From Nitrospirillum iridis (GTDB taxonomy: Bacteria; Pseudomonadota; Alphaproteobacteria; Azospirillales; Azospirillaceae), in contig NZ_JACIIZ010000003.1 of the NCBI RefSeq assembly GCF_014205765.1, forward strand, positions 372,001-436,000: DNA of 64,000 nucleotides. Direction: 5' to 3'. This document shows positions 8,866 through 18,754 of the stretch, one piece after another (positions within the stretch are counted from its first letter, which is position 1; each line of letters begins with the position of its first letter). Both the position numbers and the translations under genes were made by a program. The notes under the pieces are model-generated. The model did no database searches. It saw only the letters and a program-made list of their open reading frames with translations, and was not told the DNA's origin.

Positions 8866-10836
8866 ATGGTGAACGCTCCGGTTCCGGCGGCGGTTTTGGC
8901 CAGCGCACGCGAACGGCTGATGGACCCCGGTGGCCTGTCGCCGACCTTGGACCCCGGCGGCCTGTGGCCGACCTTGGATGACGCGCCCATTCCGCCAGTG
9001 ATCGTGCGCTCCTGGCGGCGTTGCGCCGATCGTGGCCTGCGCGCCGACCGCCCCGCCCACCAGGATCCGCTGTCGCGGGCCGACTTGGCGGCGCTGCGCG
9101 AGCGGCACAATACCCTGATGCGTCTTGCGACACCTGAGCTGGACACCCTGCACCAGGCCATGCGCGACCTGGGGGGCATGGTGCTGCTGACCAACGACCG
9201 GGGCCTGATCCTGGACGCGCGCGGAGAGGGTGGTTTCGTGCGTCGCGCCCGCCGCGTATCCCTGCAACCGGGGGCCGGTTGGGGGGAGGATGACGAGGGT
9301 ACCAACGCCGTGGGAACGGCGCTGGCGGAGCGTACCCTGATCCAGGTGCGCGGGCCGGAGCATTACCTGACCGACAACGCCTTCCTTATCTGCACCGCCA
9401 TGCCGGTGATGGACCCTTATGGCACGCTGGCCGGCGTGATCGACCTGTCGGGCGACATGCGCCAGTGGCCGTCAACCACCCAGGGACCCGACGCCCGCGC
9501 GCTGGCCAGCCTGGCCGTGGCCCATCTGGAGCATCGCTGGGCGGTCCAGGCGGCGGCTGGGCATGAATTGCTGGTGCGCCTGCATGCCCATCCCGGCTGG
9601 CTGGGCACACCTCAGGAAGGGTTGCTGGCGGTGGACGGCGGCGTCATTCGGGCCGCCAGTCCGGCGGCCCTGGCCATGCTGGGCCTGGGGGCGGAGGCCA
9701 TCGGCGATACCCGGCTGGATGAAGTGCTGGATGGCGCGTTGGCGCCGGGGGAGGGGGTCTTGCGCCCCCGGGACGGTGGGCGGCCCTTGCACGCCCGCGT
9801 CACCGCGCCCGCGCGCGGGCGGCCCCTGAAACGGCCACCGGTCCGCCGTCCGGCCCGCACCCCGACGCCGGCCGCCGCCCCTCAGACCATGGGCAGGGAT
9901 GGCATCCTGTGGGACGCGACCACCCGGCCGCTGCTGGACCGCGCCATCCTGGCGCTGAACGCCGGCATTCCCATCCTGCTGCAGGGGGAAACCGGCACGG
10001 GGAAGGAGGTGTTCGTGCGCGCGGCCCACGCGGCCGGTGCCCGCGCGCAGGCGCCTCTGGTGGCGGTCAATTGCGCCGCCATTCCGGAAGGCCTGCTGGA
10101 ATCGGAACTGTTCGGCTATGAGGACGGCGCCTTCACCGGCGCCCGGCGCGGCGGTCATCGCGGCCAGATCCGCCAGGCCGACGGCGGCCTTCTGTTCCTG
10201 GATGAGATCGGCGACATGCCGCCGGCGCTGCAGGCCCGCCTGCTGCGCGTGCTGCAGGATGGCGAGGTGACGCCGGTGGGGGGGCGGCCGGTGAAGGTGG
10301 ACTTCCGTCTGGTCGCCGCCACCCATCGCGACCTGGCCGCCGCCGTGGCCGCCGGCACCTTCCGCGCCGACCTCTATTACCGGCTGAAGCACCTGGTGGT
10401 GACGCTGCCCCCCCTGCGCCAGCGCCCACTGGACAGCATCATCGATGCGCTGATGACGACCTTCGGCGCCGGCGACCGGGGCATCCGCCTGGCCCCAGCC
10501 GCCCGCGACCGGCTGCGCCGCCACGACTGGCCGGGCAACCTGCGCGAACTGGCCAACCTGCTGCGGACCTTGGTGGCGTTGTCACCCACAGGCACCTTGA
10601 TCGCCCCGGCCGACCTGCCGGCGGAGTTGGAGGAGCCTCTTGCGGGAACGGCCGTCTTGGGGGGCGGCGAGGGGCAGGCGGTGCACCCCACCTCCAGCCT
10701 CAAGGCGCGGGAGGAAGATGCCATCCGCCAGGCCTTGGCCCGCCACCGGGGTAATGTCAGCGCAGCTGCCCGGGAACTGGGCGTGCACCGCTGCACCCTG
10801 CACCGCCGGTTGGCAGAACAGGCGCGAAGCCTTTGA
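8866..10836 (+). CDS. AcoR-like sigma-54-dependent transcriptional activator
   Basis: Enhancer-binding protein of 656 residues. A GAF sensor region lies at about 75-210 (with [10 protein letters not shown] near 144-153). The AAA+ domain has Walker A GETGTGKE at 374-381, the sigma-54-contacting loop GAFTGA at 421-426 and Walker B around [10 protein letters not shown] (442-451). A Fis-type helix-turn-helix occupies 622-650 ([14 protein letters not shown]). All parts needed to open a sigma-54 promoter are intact. ATG 8866 follows GGGAGGA by five bases. It is divergent from the aldehyde dehydrogenase operon and is its probable activator. A remnant of a second copy of the 3' end of this kind of gene lies at 11404-11472. 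Confidence 0.93.
   Translation: MVNAPVPAAVLASARERLMDPGGLSPTLDPGGLWPTLDDAPIPPVIVRSWRRCADRGLRADRPAHQDPLSRADLAALRERHNTLMRLATPELDTLHQAMRDLGGMVLLTNDRGLILDARGEGGFVRRARRVSLQPGAGWGEDDEGTNAVGTALAERTLIQVRGPEHYLTDNAFLICTAMPVMDPYGTLAGVIDLSGDMRQWPSTTQGPDARALASLAVAHLEHRWAVQAAAGHELLVRLHAHPGWLGTPQEGLLAVDGGVIRAASPAALAMLGLGAEAIGDTRLDEVLDGALAPGEGVLRPRDGGRPLHARVTAPARGRPLKRPPVRRPARTPTPAAAPQTMGRDGILWDATTRPLLDRAILALNAGIPILLQGETGTGKEVFVRAAHAAGARAQAPLVAVNCAAIPEGLLESELFGYEDGAFTGARRGGHRGQIRQADGGLLFLDEIGDMPPALQARLLRVLQDGEVTPVGGRPVKVDFRLVAATHRDLAAAVAAGTFRADLYYRLKHLVVTLPPLRQRPLDSIIDALMTTFGAGDRGIRLAPAARDRLRRHDWPGNLRELANLLRTLVALSPTGTLIAPADLPAELEEPLAGTAVLGGGEGQAVHPTSSLKAREEDAIRQALARHRGNVSAAARELGVHRCTLHRRLAEQARSL
10782..10811. 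repeat. 30-bp direct repeat, copy 1 (inside activator HTH codons)
   Basis: The 30 bases are identical to 11443-11472. This copy encodes the recognition helix region VHRCTLHRR of the sigma-54 activator. Together the two copies bracket the AT-rich island. Confidence 0.85.
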
Positions 10837-10963
10837 TCCACGATTAAATCTGTCGGCAGGGAACTACCGCGCTAGGTGGCAGTCTGAATGTTGGTGGTTT
10901 TAGGCCGCGAACAGTGCTGATTGGCTCGAGAATTATTGCGTTTTTCTGTCAAGGGGCAGGAAC

Positions 10964-11338
10964 ATGTTCGGAAACATTTTTGTAAAGTCAAAATCAAAAA
11001 AAGATCTCCATTTTTTTTCTAAGGAAGTTTTTATCATTCTTGGTGTAATTTCTTACAAATGTAGAGACAGTGAAAGCTATCAAGGGGGAAGATATGTGAG
11101 TGGGGAAGCGCTTGGTCTAACTATAAAAATATCTGAGGCTGATGATCCGGATTTTCCGGATTATGACTTTCATATTAATTTTAGACCAATATTTGATTGG
11201 GGAAAAACAGATCGGAATTGTCTTGATGGCTTCGCGGATATCGTTGCGAAGCATCTCGCGCGGCACGACATGAAAATAGTTAGGCCCTTGGAGTTCTGGA
11301 AATCTGGTGGTGGCTGGGTCGAATATGGAGATTTATAG
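10964..11338 (+). CDS. Orphan hypothetical protein in an AT-rich island
   Basis: A 124-residue soluble acidic protein with no motif I can name. It begins with a basic stretch (MFGNIFVKSKSKK), then EISYKC-like beta/alpha sequence, an acidic ADDPDFPDYDF segment and a C-terminal WKSGGGWVEYG. Base composition is strikingly AT-rich compared with all neighbours and codon use is different, so recent transfer is likely. AGGA lies about 6 bases before ATG 10964. It has no operon partner. The size and composition resemble immunity or other defence-cargo proteins, but this is only an analogy; no function is assigned. Confidence 0.7.
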   Translation: MFGNIFVKSKSKKDLHFFSKEVFIILGVISYKCRDSESYQGGRYVSGEALGLTIKISEADDPDFPDYDFHINFRPIFDWGKTDRNCLDGFADIVAKHLARHDMKIVRPLEFWKSGGGWVEYGDL

Positions 11339-11403
11339 TTTTATAAAAAATATAAAAACGGTCATAATTCCGTCATCACCATAGAGATGGCGCTGGCTGA
11401 CCC

Positions 11404-11472
11404 AGCATCACGGTAACGTCAGCGCCGCCGCCTGGGAACTGGCGTGCACCGCTGCACCCTGCACCGCCGGTT
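11404..11472 (+). pseudogene. Remnant of a sigma-54 activator 3' end (Fis-type HTH), frameshifted
   Basis: This stretch aligns with 10744-10811 of the intact activator gene. It still reads HGNVSAAAWEL, loses one base, then continues as VHRCTLHRR in another frame. The right 30 bases (11443-11472) are identical to the intact copy; the left part differs at several positions. There is no upstream body of the gene, so it is a fragment, left by duplication or by recombination with a related foreign gene. Confidence 0.75.
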
Positions 11473-11508
11473 CCAGCCAGACTGTCCTATCCACCAAGGG
11501 CGCCGCGC

Positions 11509-12759
11509 TCAGGGGGCGAGGATGGCCAGCGCCGCCTCCGCCATGGCGCGGTAACCCGCGTCGGATGGATGCAGATGGTCGCCGCAATCGTACTCCGGCC
11601 GGATATGATCGGGATGGCCGGGGTCCCGGACGGCGGCATCGAAATCGATCACGTCGTCGAACGCGCCGCTGGTGCGGATCCAGTGGTTGATCTTCTGTCG
11701 GATCACCTCCTTCTCCGGTGTCGCATAGCCGGGCAGGGTGGCGCCGAGGGCCGGCGTGAGGGTGGCGCCATGCACAGCCACGTGCCGCGCCCGGGCCCGG
11801 GCGATGAGTTGGCTGTATCCGTCGATGATGTCCTCCGCCGTCACGGTGGGATGCGTGGCGCTGGTGCGCAAGGTCGGCAGGCCGCTCAGTCCCAGGTCGT
11901 TGATGCCTTCCAGCAGGACGACATCGGTCACGCCGGGCGTCGCCAGCACGTCCCGGTCGAACCGGGCCAGCGCCGACGGCCCCACCTCCCCGCGCAGGAT
12001 GCGGTTGCCGCCGATGCCGGAGTTGGCGATGCCGATGTTCCGGATACCCCGGGCGCGAAGCAGCGCCGCCAACTGGTCCGGCCAGCCGCGCATCAGCCTA
12101 TCCTTGGCGCCGAAGCCGTCGGTGATGGAATCGCCGAACGCCACGATGGTCCGGGCCTGTGCGTCGGAGCGGACCAGGATGGCCGAAACGATTTCCCGCG
12201 CATCTTCCGCGCGTGCGCCGGGCAGGGTGGGGGCCTCCGTCTGGTCGTCGCCGGGCAGCACGTCGGTGTGGTGGTTGTTGTCCGCTTGCGGCATGGTGAC
12301 CGGCTGGGGCAGGTGCAGGCTCACCACCAGCACGCCGCCGGCACTGACCGGCATGTCTATCGCTTCGCTCAACAGCGGGGCGCCGGCCAGCACGCGCGCG
12401 CTGGCCTGGCCGGCGAAGGTGATGTGGCGGAGGGTCTTTGGCAGCATCTGCCCTTGGTCATCCGCCAGGGCGACGGTCGCATGATCGATGATCAGATCCT
12501 GCGGCAGTGTTTCGGCCGACAGCCGGATGCGGATCTGATCGCCGCCGGCGCTGACACGCACCGTGTAGCGCACGGTGCCCTGAAGGTCCGGCGCGGGCTT
12601 CCAGAACGGCAGCGGCAATTTCTCAATGGGAAGGGAGGGGCTGGACGCCCAGGTCGTTACCCAGGTGCCAGGGGCATCGGCCCGGGCACCGGCCGATGGG
12701 GACAGCGTCATGAAGAAGCCGGCCGTGAGCAGCACGGTGCAGGTCAGGCATCGCCGCAT
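11509..12759 (-). CDS. Secreted SGNH/GDSL-family hydrolase
   Basis: A 416-residue exported esterase/lipase-type enzyme. A cleavable signal peptide (about 1-28, ending AGARADA) precedes a beta-rich N-terminal domain (30-190) and the SGNH domain. Catalytic blocks are visible: Ser211 in GDSITDG, the oxyanion Gly/Asn in GIGGN (Asn252), Asn287 in EGINDLG, and Asp394/His397 in DHLHPSD. The layout matches GDSL enzymes acting on acylated polysaccharides or lipids in the periplasm; the exact substrate is unknown. GGAGGA lies about 8 bases upstream of ATG 12759. It is a single-gene unit with an AT-rich upstream region at 12820-12900 that probably holds the promoter. Confidence 0.88.
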   Translation of the reverse strand: MRRCLTCTVLLTAGFFMTLSPSAGARADAPGTWVTTWASSPSLPIEKLPLPFWKPAPDLQGTVRYTVRVSAGGDQIRIRLSAETLPQDLIIDHATVALADDQGQMLPKTLRHITFAGQASARVLAGAPLLSEAIDMPVSAGGVLVVSLHLPQPVTMPQADNNHHTDVLPGDDQTEAPTLPGARAEDAREIVSAILVRSDAQARTIVAFGDSITDGFGAKDRLMRGWPDQLAALLRARGIRNIGIANSGIGGNRILRGEVGPSALARFDRDVLATPGVTDVVLLEGINDLGLSGLPTLRTSATHPTVTAEDIIDGYSQLIARARARHVAVHGATLTPALGATLPGYATPEKEVIRQKINHWIRTSGAFDDVIDFDAAVRDPGHPDHIRPEYDCGDHLHPSDAGYRAMAEAALAILAP

Positions 12760-12952
12760 GGATTTTTCCTCCCCGTTGTCTTTCGTTCTTATCGGCGGTC
12801 ACAGGGCACCGAAGTGCGCGGATAGCCGAAAAATTATCTTCAATAACCTTTATATAAAGAAATCAATATCGGCAAGGGGATTTTGCAATCGATTGTAAAG
12901 TCCAGGCCGACAGTATTCGCGCTGTCATCCTGAACTGGCCCCCCGTCATCCC

Positions 12953-15238
12953 TCACGTCCGCAGCTGGTCCCGGATGGGCAGGCTGCGGATGCGCTTGCC
13001 CGTGGCGGCGAACACGGCGTTCAGCAGGGCGGGGGCGATGGGCGGCACGCCGGGTTCGCCCACGCCGCCCAGGGGCGCGTCGTACGTGGCCGCCGGCATC
13101 AGGTGGATGCGGATATCCCGGGGTGCGGCGTCGATGCGCGTGACCTCATAGCTGTCGAAGTTGTTCTGCTGCACCTGGCCGGCCTTGAAGCTGATCTCGC
13201 CCAGCGTGGCCAGGCTGATGCCCTGGGTCACCGCCCCCTCCAGCTGCGCCCGCACCCGGTCGGGGTTGATGACGGGGCCGCAGTCGAAGGCGATGTCGAC
13301 GCGGGGGATGGTCAGCTTGCCCTGAGCGCCGACAGTCACCTGGACCACGGCGGCGGCGTAGCTGGCGAAGCTGCGGTGGGCGGCGATGCCCCGGCCCTGG
13401 CCCTTGGGCAGGGGCTTGCCCCAGCCCGCCTCCTTGGCCGCCCGTTCCACCACGCCACGCAGGCGGCCGGTGTCATAGGCGTAGGCCACAGGATCCTCAT
13501 TGTAGTTCCAGCTGTCCGACATGTCGGCCGGGTTGATCTGGCGCGGCGGGCCGATCAGGTCCAGCAGGAAGTCCTTGGGGTCACGGCCGGCGGCGGCGGC
13601 CAACTCGGCCACGAAGCTTTGCACCGCGAAGGCGTGCGGGATGTTGGAGACGGAGCGGAACCAGCCGATGCGGGTATGGCTGACGGCCTCCGGATTCTCC
13701 ACCCGCAGGTTGGGCACCACCCAGGGGGTGTTGACGGCGCCCATGCCCAATTCGGACGCGCCCTCGTGCGTCACCCCGGCGCTGAAGGTGGCGCTGATGG
13801 CCGGCGCCACGGTGCGGTGCAGCCAGGCGACCGGTTTGCCCTTGGCGTCCAGCCCGCCCTCCAGCCGCTCCACCGACACGGTGTGCAGGAAGCCGTGATG
13901 CAGATCGTCTTGCCGTGTGAAGGTCAGCTTGACCGGCCGGCCGTCCATGGCGCGGGACAGCAGCGCCGCCTCGGCGATGTAATCCGGCTTGGACTTGCGG
14001 CCGAAGCCGCCGCCCACCAGGGTCTGGTGGACGGTCACATTCTCCGTTGGCATGCTCAGGACCTTGGCCACCGTCTCCCGCGTGGCCTGGGGCGCCTGGG
14101 TGCTGCCCCAAATCTCGCATTTGTTGCCCGTCACCTGGGCGACGGCCGCTGGCGGCTCCATCGGCGCCTGGGCCAGATGGGGGATGTAGTATTCCGCCGT
14201 GACGCGCTTGGCCGCCGTCTTCAGCGCGCCGTTCACGTCGCCGGTGTCGCGCACCACCTGGCCCGGCGCCCGCGCCGCCGCCTCCAGTTCCGCCCGATAG
14301 GCGGCGCTGTCATAGCTGGCGTTGGGCCCGTCCTCCCAGGTGATCTTGAGCTTCTCGCGCCCTTGCAGGGCGGCCCAGGTGTTTTCCGCCACCACGGCCA
14401 AACCGCCCTTGGGCAGGAAGCCCGAGGGCGGCGGCGCGGCGTTCAGCACCACCACCTTCAGCACGCCCGGCACCTTTAAAGCCTCGTCAACATCGTAATG
14501 CACCACCCTGCCGCCATAGACCGGCGGGCGGGCGACCACGGCATAGACCATGCCGTCCCGCCGTACATCGATGCCATAGGTGGCGCGGCCGGTGGTGATG
14601 TCGAAGCCGTCGACCAGGCCGACATCGCCCCGGCCGATATAGCGGAACCTGGCCGGGTCCTTGAACACCAGGGTCTCCCGCGCCGGCACGGGTAGCGCGG
14701 CCGCCGCGGCCGCGACCTCGCCATAGCCCAGGCGCCGGCCGCTGGGGCCGTGCATCAGGGTGTGATGCTCCGCCGTCACCTCGGCCACCGGCACGCCCCA
14801 TTGGGTGGCCGCGGCCTGGACCAGCATCTGGCGGGCGGCGGCGCCGATGCGGCGCAGGGCCTGGAAGTGGTGGCGCATGCTGCGCGAGCCGTCGGTGTTC
14901 TGGTTGCCGTAGCGTCCCTCGTCGCCCAGCGCCTGGTCCACCGTCACCTTCGCCCAATCGGCGTCCATCTCGTCGGCGATGACCATGGCCCAGCTGGTGC
15001 GCACGCCCTGGCCCATCTCCGCCCGGTGGCAGAGGATGGTCACGGCGCCGTCGGCGGCCACCGCCACGAACAGGCGCGGGTCGTCCTTCACGCCGCCGGG
15101 CATGGCGTCGCCGCCGTACTTCTTGGATGGCTCCTCAGCCCGGGCTCGCGGCGCCAGACCGCCCGCCAGGATGAAGGTGCCGGCGCCCAGGCCCATCAGG
15201 ACGGCGCGGCGGCTGAGGTTGGCGATGCCGTCGCTCAT
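12953..15238 (-). CDS. Molybdopterin-binding large subunit, xanthine dehydrogenase family (IorB-like)
   Basis: Catalytic subunit of a molybdenum hydroxylase, 761 residues. The N-terminus is a twin-arginine signal (LSRRAVLMG, Arg10-Arg11, then a hydrophobic stretch to ARA), so the folded enzyme should be exported to the periplasm. The body has the aldehyde-oxidase large-subunit features, including GGGFGRKSK and, near the C-terminus, [12 protein letters not shown], where the Glu serves in catalysis in this family. The family oxidises aldehydes or N-heterocycles such as isoquinoline with water as oxygen source. Its ATG overlaps the stop of the 2Fe-2S subunit gene. No FAD subunit is present, as in isoquinoline-1-oxidoreductase-type enzymes. 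Confidence 0.9.
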   Translation of the reverse strand: MSDGIANLSRRAVLMGLGAGTFILAGGLAPRARAEEPSKKYGGDAMPGGVKDDPRLFVAVAADGAVTILCHRAEMGQGVRTSWAMVIADEMDADWAKVTVDQALGDEGRYGNQNTDGSRSMRHHFQALRRIGAAARQMLVQAAATQWGVPVAEVTAEHHTLMHGPSGRRLGYGEVAAAAAALPVPARETLVFKDPARFRYIGRGDVGLVDGFDITTGRATYGIDVRRDGMVYAVVARPPVYGGRVVHYDVDEALKVPGVLKVVVLNAAPPPSGFLPKGGLAVVAENTWAALQGREKLKITWEDGPNASYDSAAYRAELEAAARAPGQVVRDTGDVNGALKTAAKRVTAEYYIPHLAQAPMEPPAAVAQVTGNKCEIWGSTQAPQATRETVAKVLSMPTENVTVHQTLVGGGFGRKSKPDYIAEAALLSRAMDGRPVKLTFTRQDDLHHGFLHTVSVERLEGGLDAKGKPVAWLHRTVAPAISATFSAGVTHEGASELGMGAVNTPWVVPNLRVENPEAVSHTRIGWFRSVSNIPHAFAVQSFVAELAAAAGRDPKDFLLDLIGPPRQINPADMSDSWNYNEDPVAYAYDTGRLRGVVERAAKEAGWGKPLPKGQGRGIAAHRSFASYAAAVVQVTVGAQGKLTIPRVDIAFDCGPVINPDRVRAQLEGAVTQGISLATLGEISFKAGQVQQNNFDSYEVTRIDAAPRDIRIHLMPAATYDAPLGGVGEPGVPPIAPALLNAVFAATGKRIRSLPIRDQLRT

Positions 15239-15738
15239 TTGGTGGCGCTCCCGGCCTTGACCGGCGCCGTGCCGGCGGTTTTGCGCTGAACGGCGCCGGC
15301 GGCCTTCTTGATCGCGGCGCGGATGCGGGGGTAGGTGGCGCAGCGGCAGATGTTGCCGCCCATGGCGCTGTCGATGTCCTCATCCGTGGGATGGGGGGTG
15401 TCCTTCAGCAGGGCGGCAGCGGACATGATCTGGCCCGCCTGGCAATAGCCGCATTGGGCCACGTTCAGTTCCCGCCAAGCCACCTGCACCGGGTGCATGC
15501 CGTCGGGCGACAGGCCCTCGATGGTGGTGACGGCCATGCCGGCCAGGTCACCCAGGGTCGTCTGGCAGGACCGGATGGGCGCGCCGTCGGCGTGCACGGT
15601 GCAGGCGCCGCACAGCGCCTCGCCACAGCCGAATTTGGTGCCTGTCAGGCCCTGGATATCGCGCAGGTACCACAACAGGGGCATATCGGGATCGCCCTCG
15701 AAACGCTGCTCCCGCCCGTTCACGCTGAACGTGATCAT
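15235..15738 (-). CDS. 2Fe-2S subunit of molybdenum hydroxylase (IorA-like)
   Basis: Small electron-transfer subunit, 167 residues, carrying both family clusters: plant-ferredoxin type with Cys38, Cys43, Cys46 and Cys58 ([10 protein letters not shown]), and the alpha-helical type with Cys96, Cys99, Cys131 and Cys133 (CGYC...CRC). It passes electrons from the Mo centre of the downstream large subunit to an external acceptor, often a cytochrome c. No cytochrome gene is adjacent. ATG 15738 was chosen because MITFSVNG is the normal family start; a further upstream ATG at 15786 adds 16 unrelated residues. It has no signal of its own and is probably exported together with its Tat-signal partner. 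Confidence 0.92.
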   Translation of the reverse strand: MITFSVNGREQRFEGDPDMPLLWYLRDIQGLTGTKFGCGEALCGACTVHADGAPIRSCQTTLGDLAGMAVTTIEGLSPDGMHPVQVAWRELNVAQCGYCQAGQIMSAAALLKDTPHPTDEDIDSAMGGNICRCATYPRIRAAIKKAAGAVQRKTAGTAPVKAGSATK

Positions 15739-15862
15739 CTCAACCGCCCGTCTGTTCGCATGCGTCCCGGATGCCCGGGCGGGCATCGGGACGCCGGGGC
15801 CATTCTGCCACCGGTGCCATGGCGGGTGAACCGTTAAGCGGCGCGCCCTTGGCGGAGTTTCG

Positions 15863-16768
15863 TTAGCCCTGCTGCAACAATGCGCGCCGGGCGGTTCTCA
15901 CCACCCCCCGGGTCAGGCCGGGAATCCGGTCGGCGGCCAACCGGCTCACCTGCCAGAACAGGGGGACGTCCAGGTACGCGCCGGGAACCAGGTCGACCAG
16001 ACGCCGCGCCTCCAGATGCGCGCGCACCAGATGAACCGGGTTCAGGCCCCATCCCATGCCGGCTAGGCACGCGTCGACAAAGCCCTGTGTCGAGGGCAGC
16101 CAGTGGGTGGGATGGACGACGCTTCGGCCCAGCGCCCGCCGTATCCATTCCCGCTGCAGGCCATCCTTCTGATTGAAGGTGAGCGCTGGCGCCTGGGCGA
16201 TCGCCTCTGGCGTCACCCCGGCCGCGAAGTGGCGCTGGACGAAATCCGGACTGGCCGTGGCCTGATAGCGCAGGGCGCCCAGGGCGGTGACCCTGCACCC
16301 CGGCACCGGCTTCTCCAGCGAGGTGACCGCCGCCACGACCCGGCCGCGCTGCAGCCAGTCGGCCGTGTGGTCCTGGTCATCGATGACGATGCTCAGCAGA
16401 TAGCCGGATTCCCGCGTGAAGGGGGCGATCGCGCCCAAGAACCAGGTTCCCAGGCTGTCGGCGTTGGTGGCGATGTTGAGTGTCACCCGATGCTGCGGCC
16501 CCGCCGTGTCGACCAATCCCGGCAAGTGCTCCGTCAGTTCCCGTTCCAACATGCCCACATTTTCCATGTGGCGGCAGAGCCACTCGCCCTTTTCCGTCGC
16601 GGTGCAGGGCGTGCCCCGCTCTATCAGCACCGCGCCCAGCCGTTCCTCCAGCTGTTTGACCCGTTGGGAGACAGCCGAGGGGGTGACGTTCAAGGCGGTG
16701 GCGGCTTTCTCGAAACTGCCGGTCTGAACCACCAGGGCGACGGCGCGCGCGGCGGGATAGTCCATCAT
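15863..16768 (-). CDS. argP: LysR-type regulator ArgP
   Basis: DNA-binding regulator of 301 residues. A winged HTH occupies about 5-62 ([24 protein letters not shown]) and a LysR substrate-binding domain the remainder. The [10 protein letters not shown] segment after the HTH is typical of ArgP/IciA, which senses arginine and lysine and activates the exporter ArgO. The divergent gene is exactly such an exporter, supporting the name. Two consecutive ATG codons start the gene. A T-N11-A palindrome lies directly upstream. Confidence 0.88.
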   Translation of the reverse strand: MMDYPAARAVALVVQTGSFEKAATALNVTPSAVSQRVKQLEERLGAVLIERGTPCTATEKGEWLCRHMENVGMLERELTEHLPGLVDTAGPQHRVTLNIATNADSLGTWFLGAIAPFTRESGYLLSIVIDDQDHTADWLQRGRVVAAVTSLEKPVPGCRVTALGALRYQATASPDFVQRHFAAGVTPEAIAQAPALTFNQKDGLQREWIRRALGRSVVHPTHWLPSTQGFVDACLAGMGWGLNPVHLVRAHLEARRLVDLVPGAYLDVPLFWQVSRLAADRIPGLTRGVVRTARRALLQQG

Positions 16769-16771
16769 GGA

Positions 16772-16784
16772 TTAGAATTTCTAA
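16772..16784. promoter_or_regulatory. LysR-type box between argP and the exporter
   Basis: Perfect palindrome TTAGAA-T-TTCTAA with the T-N11-A form of LysR operators, followed by a further ATTAGATT half-like site. It sits in an AT-rich gap three bases from the argP start codon and about 85 bases before the exporter ATG, well placed for ArgP autoregulation and activation of the exporter. Confidence 0.6.
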
Positions 16785-16868
16785 CTTATGATTAGATTGT
16801 TTAACTATCCTAAATACGGTGGCGCGGATACCACAAGGCCCGTCAACGTCTGGGGTGATCCTGCGGCC

Positions 16869-17480
16869 ATGAGTTTTCCGGTTTTCATCGCGGGCTTGAG
16901 CATGGGCCTCAGCCTCATCGTCGCCATCGGCGCGCAGAACGCCTTCCTGCTGCGCCAGGGCCTGCGCGGACGGCACGTGTTCGCCGTCTGCCTGGCCTGC
17001 GCGCTTTCCGATGCGGTCCTGATCGGGGCGGGGGTGGCCGGCTTCGGCACCATGGCGACGCTGTTGCCCTGGCTGGATCCGGTCATGCGGTACGCTGGTG
17101 CCGCTTTCCTGGCCTGGTATGGGGCGAAAAGTCTGTGGTCGGCCTGGCGATCCACCGGGGCGCTGACCGTGGGCAACGGGGCGGAGAAGGGGGCCCTGGG
17201 GGCGACGCTGCTGGCCTGCCTGGCCATCACCTGGCTGAACCCGCACGTCTACCTGGACACCGTCGTCCTGCTGGGGGCGGTCTCGACCCAGTTCGGCGGC
17301 GACAAGCCATCCTTCGCCGCCGGCGCCATCACCGGGTCGTTCCTGTTCTTCTTCTCCCTGGGCTACGGCGCCACCCGCCTGCGGCCGCTGTTCGCCAGGC
17401 CCGCCGCCTGGCGGGTGCTGGAGGGCGCCATCGCGCTCATCATGTGGGCGATCGCCTTCAAGCTCGCCTCAGGCGTCTGA
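16869..17480 (+). CDS. argO: LysE/ArgO-family basic amino acid exporter
   Basis: Inner-membrane exporter of 203 residues with about six hydrophobic segments. It opens FIAGLSMGLSLIVAIGAQNAFLLRQG, with the conserved GAQNAF motif of the LysE family, which exports arginine and lysine or toxic analogues. Start at ATG 16869 gives the usual family length; an upstream ATG at 16788 would include the regulatory gap. Its divergent neighbour is ArgP, the known activator of such genes. It ends only two bases from the convergent threonine aldolase gene. Confidence 0.87.
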   Translation: MSFPVFIAGLSMGLSLIVAIGAQNAFLLRQGLRGRHVFAVCLACALSDAVLIGAGVAGFGTMATLLPWLDPVMRYAGAAFLAWYGAKSLWSAWRSTGALTVGNGAEKGALGATLLACLAITWLNPHVYLDTVVLLGAVSTQFGGDKPSFAAGAITGSFLFFFSLGYGATRLRPLFARPAAWRVLEGAIALIMWAIAFKLASGV

Positions 17481-17482
17481 GC

Positions 17483-18514
17483 TCACACGATCCCGGCGAG
17501 GCCCCGCGCGGTGGCGATGAAGGCGTCGACGTGGGTGGCGTCGGTGTTCCATGAAGTCACCAGGCGGATGCAGGCGCCGTCCCAGCGATAGAACCGGAAG
17601 CCCGCGACCTCCAGGCCCGCGATCATGGGCTCCGGCATGATGGCGAAGACCTCGTTGGCCTGGACGGGGCTGCGCAGGCCCACCCCGGGCAGCGCATCCA
17701 GGCCGGCGGCCAGGCGGGCGGCCATGGCGTTGGCGTGGGTGGCCAGACGCAGCCACAGGCCGTCGGTCAGGTAGGCGTCCAACTGCGCCGACAGGAAGCG
17801 CATCTTGGAGAACAGGTGGCCGGCCCGCTTGCGGCGATAGGCGAAGCTTTCCGCCAGCGCCTTGTCGAAGAAGATCACCGCCTCCGCCGCCAGGGCGCCG
17901 TTCTTGGTGGCACCGAAAGACAGCACGTCCACACCCGCCCGCCAGGTGATGTCGGCCGGGGCGCAGGCCAGGTGGGCGACGGCGTTGGCGAACCGGGCGC
18001 CGTCCATGTGGACGCGCAGCTTGTGCGCCCGCGCGACATCGGTCAGGGCCGCCACTTCATCGGGCGTATAGACGGTGCCGGATTCGGTCGCCTGGGTCAG
18101 GGTCAGCGCGGCGGGCTGCACATGGTGGACGAAGCCGGCGCCGCCCCTGTCCAGGGCGCCGGCCAGGGTGACCGGGTCCAGCTTGCCATGGAGTCCGGCC
18201 AGGGGCAGGAGCTTGGCGCCGCCGGACATCAACTCCGGCGCGCCGCACTCATCGACCTGCACGTGGGCCTCCTCATGGCAATAGACGGCGCCATAGGGCG
18301 GCGTCAGCACCGACAGGGCCAGGGCGTTGGCGGCGGTTCCGGTCGCGACGGGGAACACCGTCACGTCACACTCGAACAACTCCGCCAGGTCCAGGCTTAC
18401 CCGCTCGGTCAGGGGGTCGGCGCCATAGGACGGTTGCGCCCCCTCACTGGCCGCCGCCAGGGCGGCCAGGACCTCGGGGGCGGCACCCACCACGTTGTCG
18501 CTCATGAAGTTCAT
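17483..18514 (-). CDS. ltaE: Low-specificity L-threonine aldolase
   Basis: PLP-dependent enzyme of 343 residues cleaving L-threonine/allo-threonine to glycine and acetaldehyde. The N-terminus MNFMSDNVVG is close to the usual MxFxSDN start. The PLP lysine is Lys204 in SFGATKNGA, and Asp171 in HMDGARFANA contacts the pyridine nitrogen. Length is normal. No good Shine-Dalgarno precedes ATG 18514. It convergently abuts the exporter gene. Acetaldehyde from this reaction could feed the ExaC-type dehydrogenase at 7096, though nothing in the sequence links their regulation. Confidence 0.9.
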   Translation of the reverse strand: MNFMSDNVVGAAPEVLAALAAASEGAQPSYGADPLTERVSLDLAELFECDVTVFPVATGTAANALALSVLTPPYGAVYCHEEAHVQVDECGAPELMSGGAKLLPLAGLHGKLDPVTLAGALDRGGAGFVHHVQPAALTLTQATESGTVYTPDEVAALTDVARAHKLRVHMDGARFANAVAHLACAPADITWRAGVDVLSFGATKNGALAAEAVIFFDKALAESFAYRRKRAGHLFSKMRFLSAQLDAYLTDGLWLRLATHANAMAARLAAGLDALPGVGLRSPVQANEVFAIMPEPMIAGLEVAGFRFYRWDGACIRLVTSWNTDATHVDAFIATARGLAGIV

Positions 18515-18754
18515 CGAGGACCGTCTGCCCTAGTTGCTGGATGTGGGGGGGTGATCGGGGCTGGCGCGGGCGATGCGGGCGCCAAAAAAAGCCAAGGAAA
18601 CCGCAGTGCTGCCGCGGGATGTTGAAATATTGGAGCGTCCTTGCCCACCGCGTATTCGACAGCCGTTTCCACGAGGTCTTTTGTGACAGCGGCCATTAAA
18701 TCTCTGTCATGTGGGGCATTTACGCTGGCCGGCCGGCCGGCGGTGTGACCGTAA

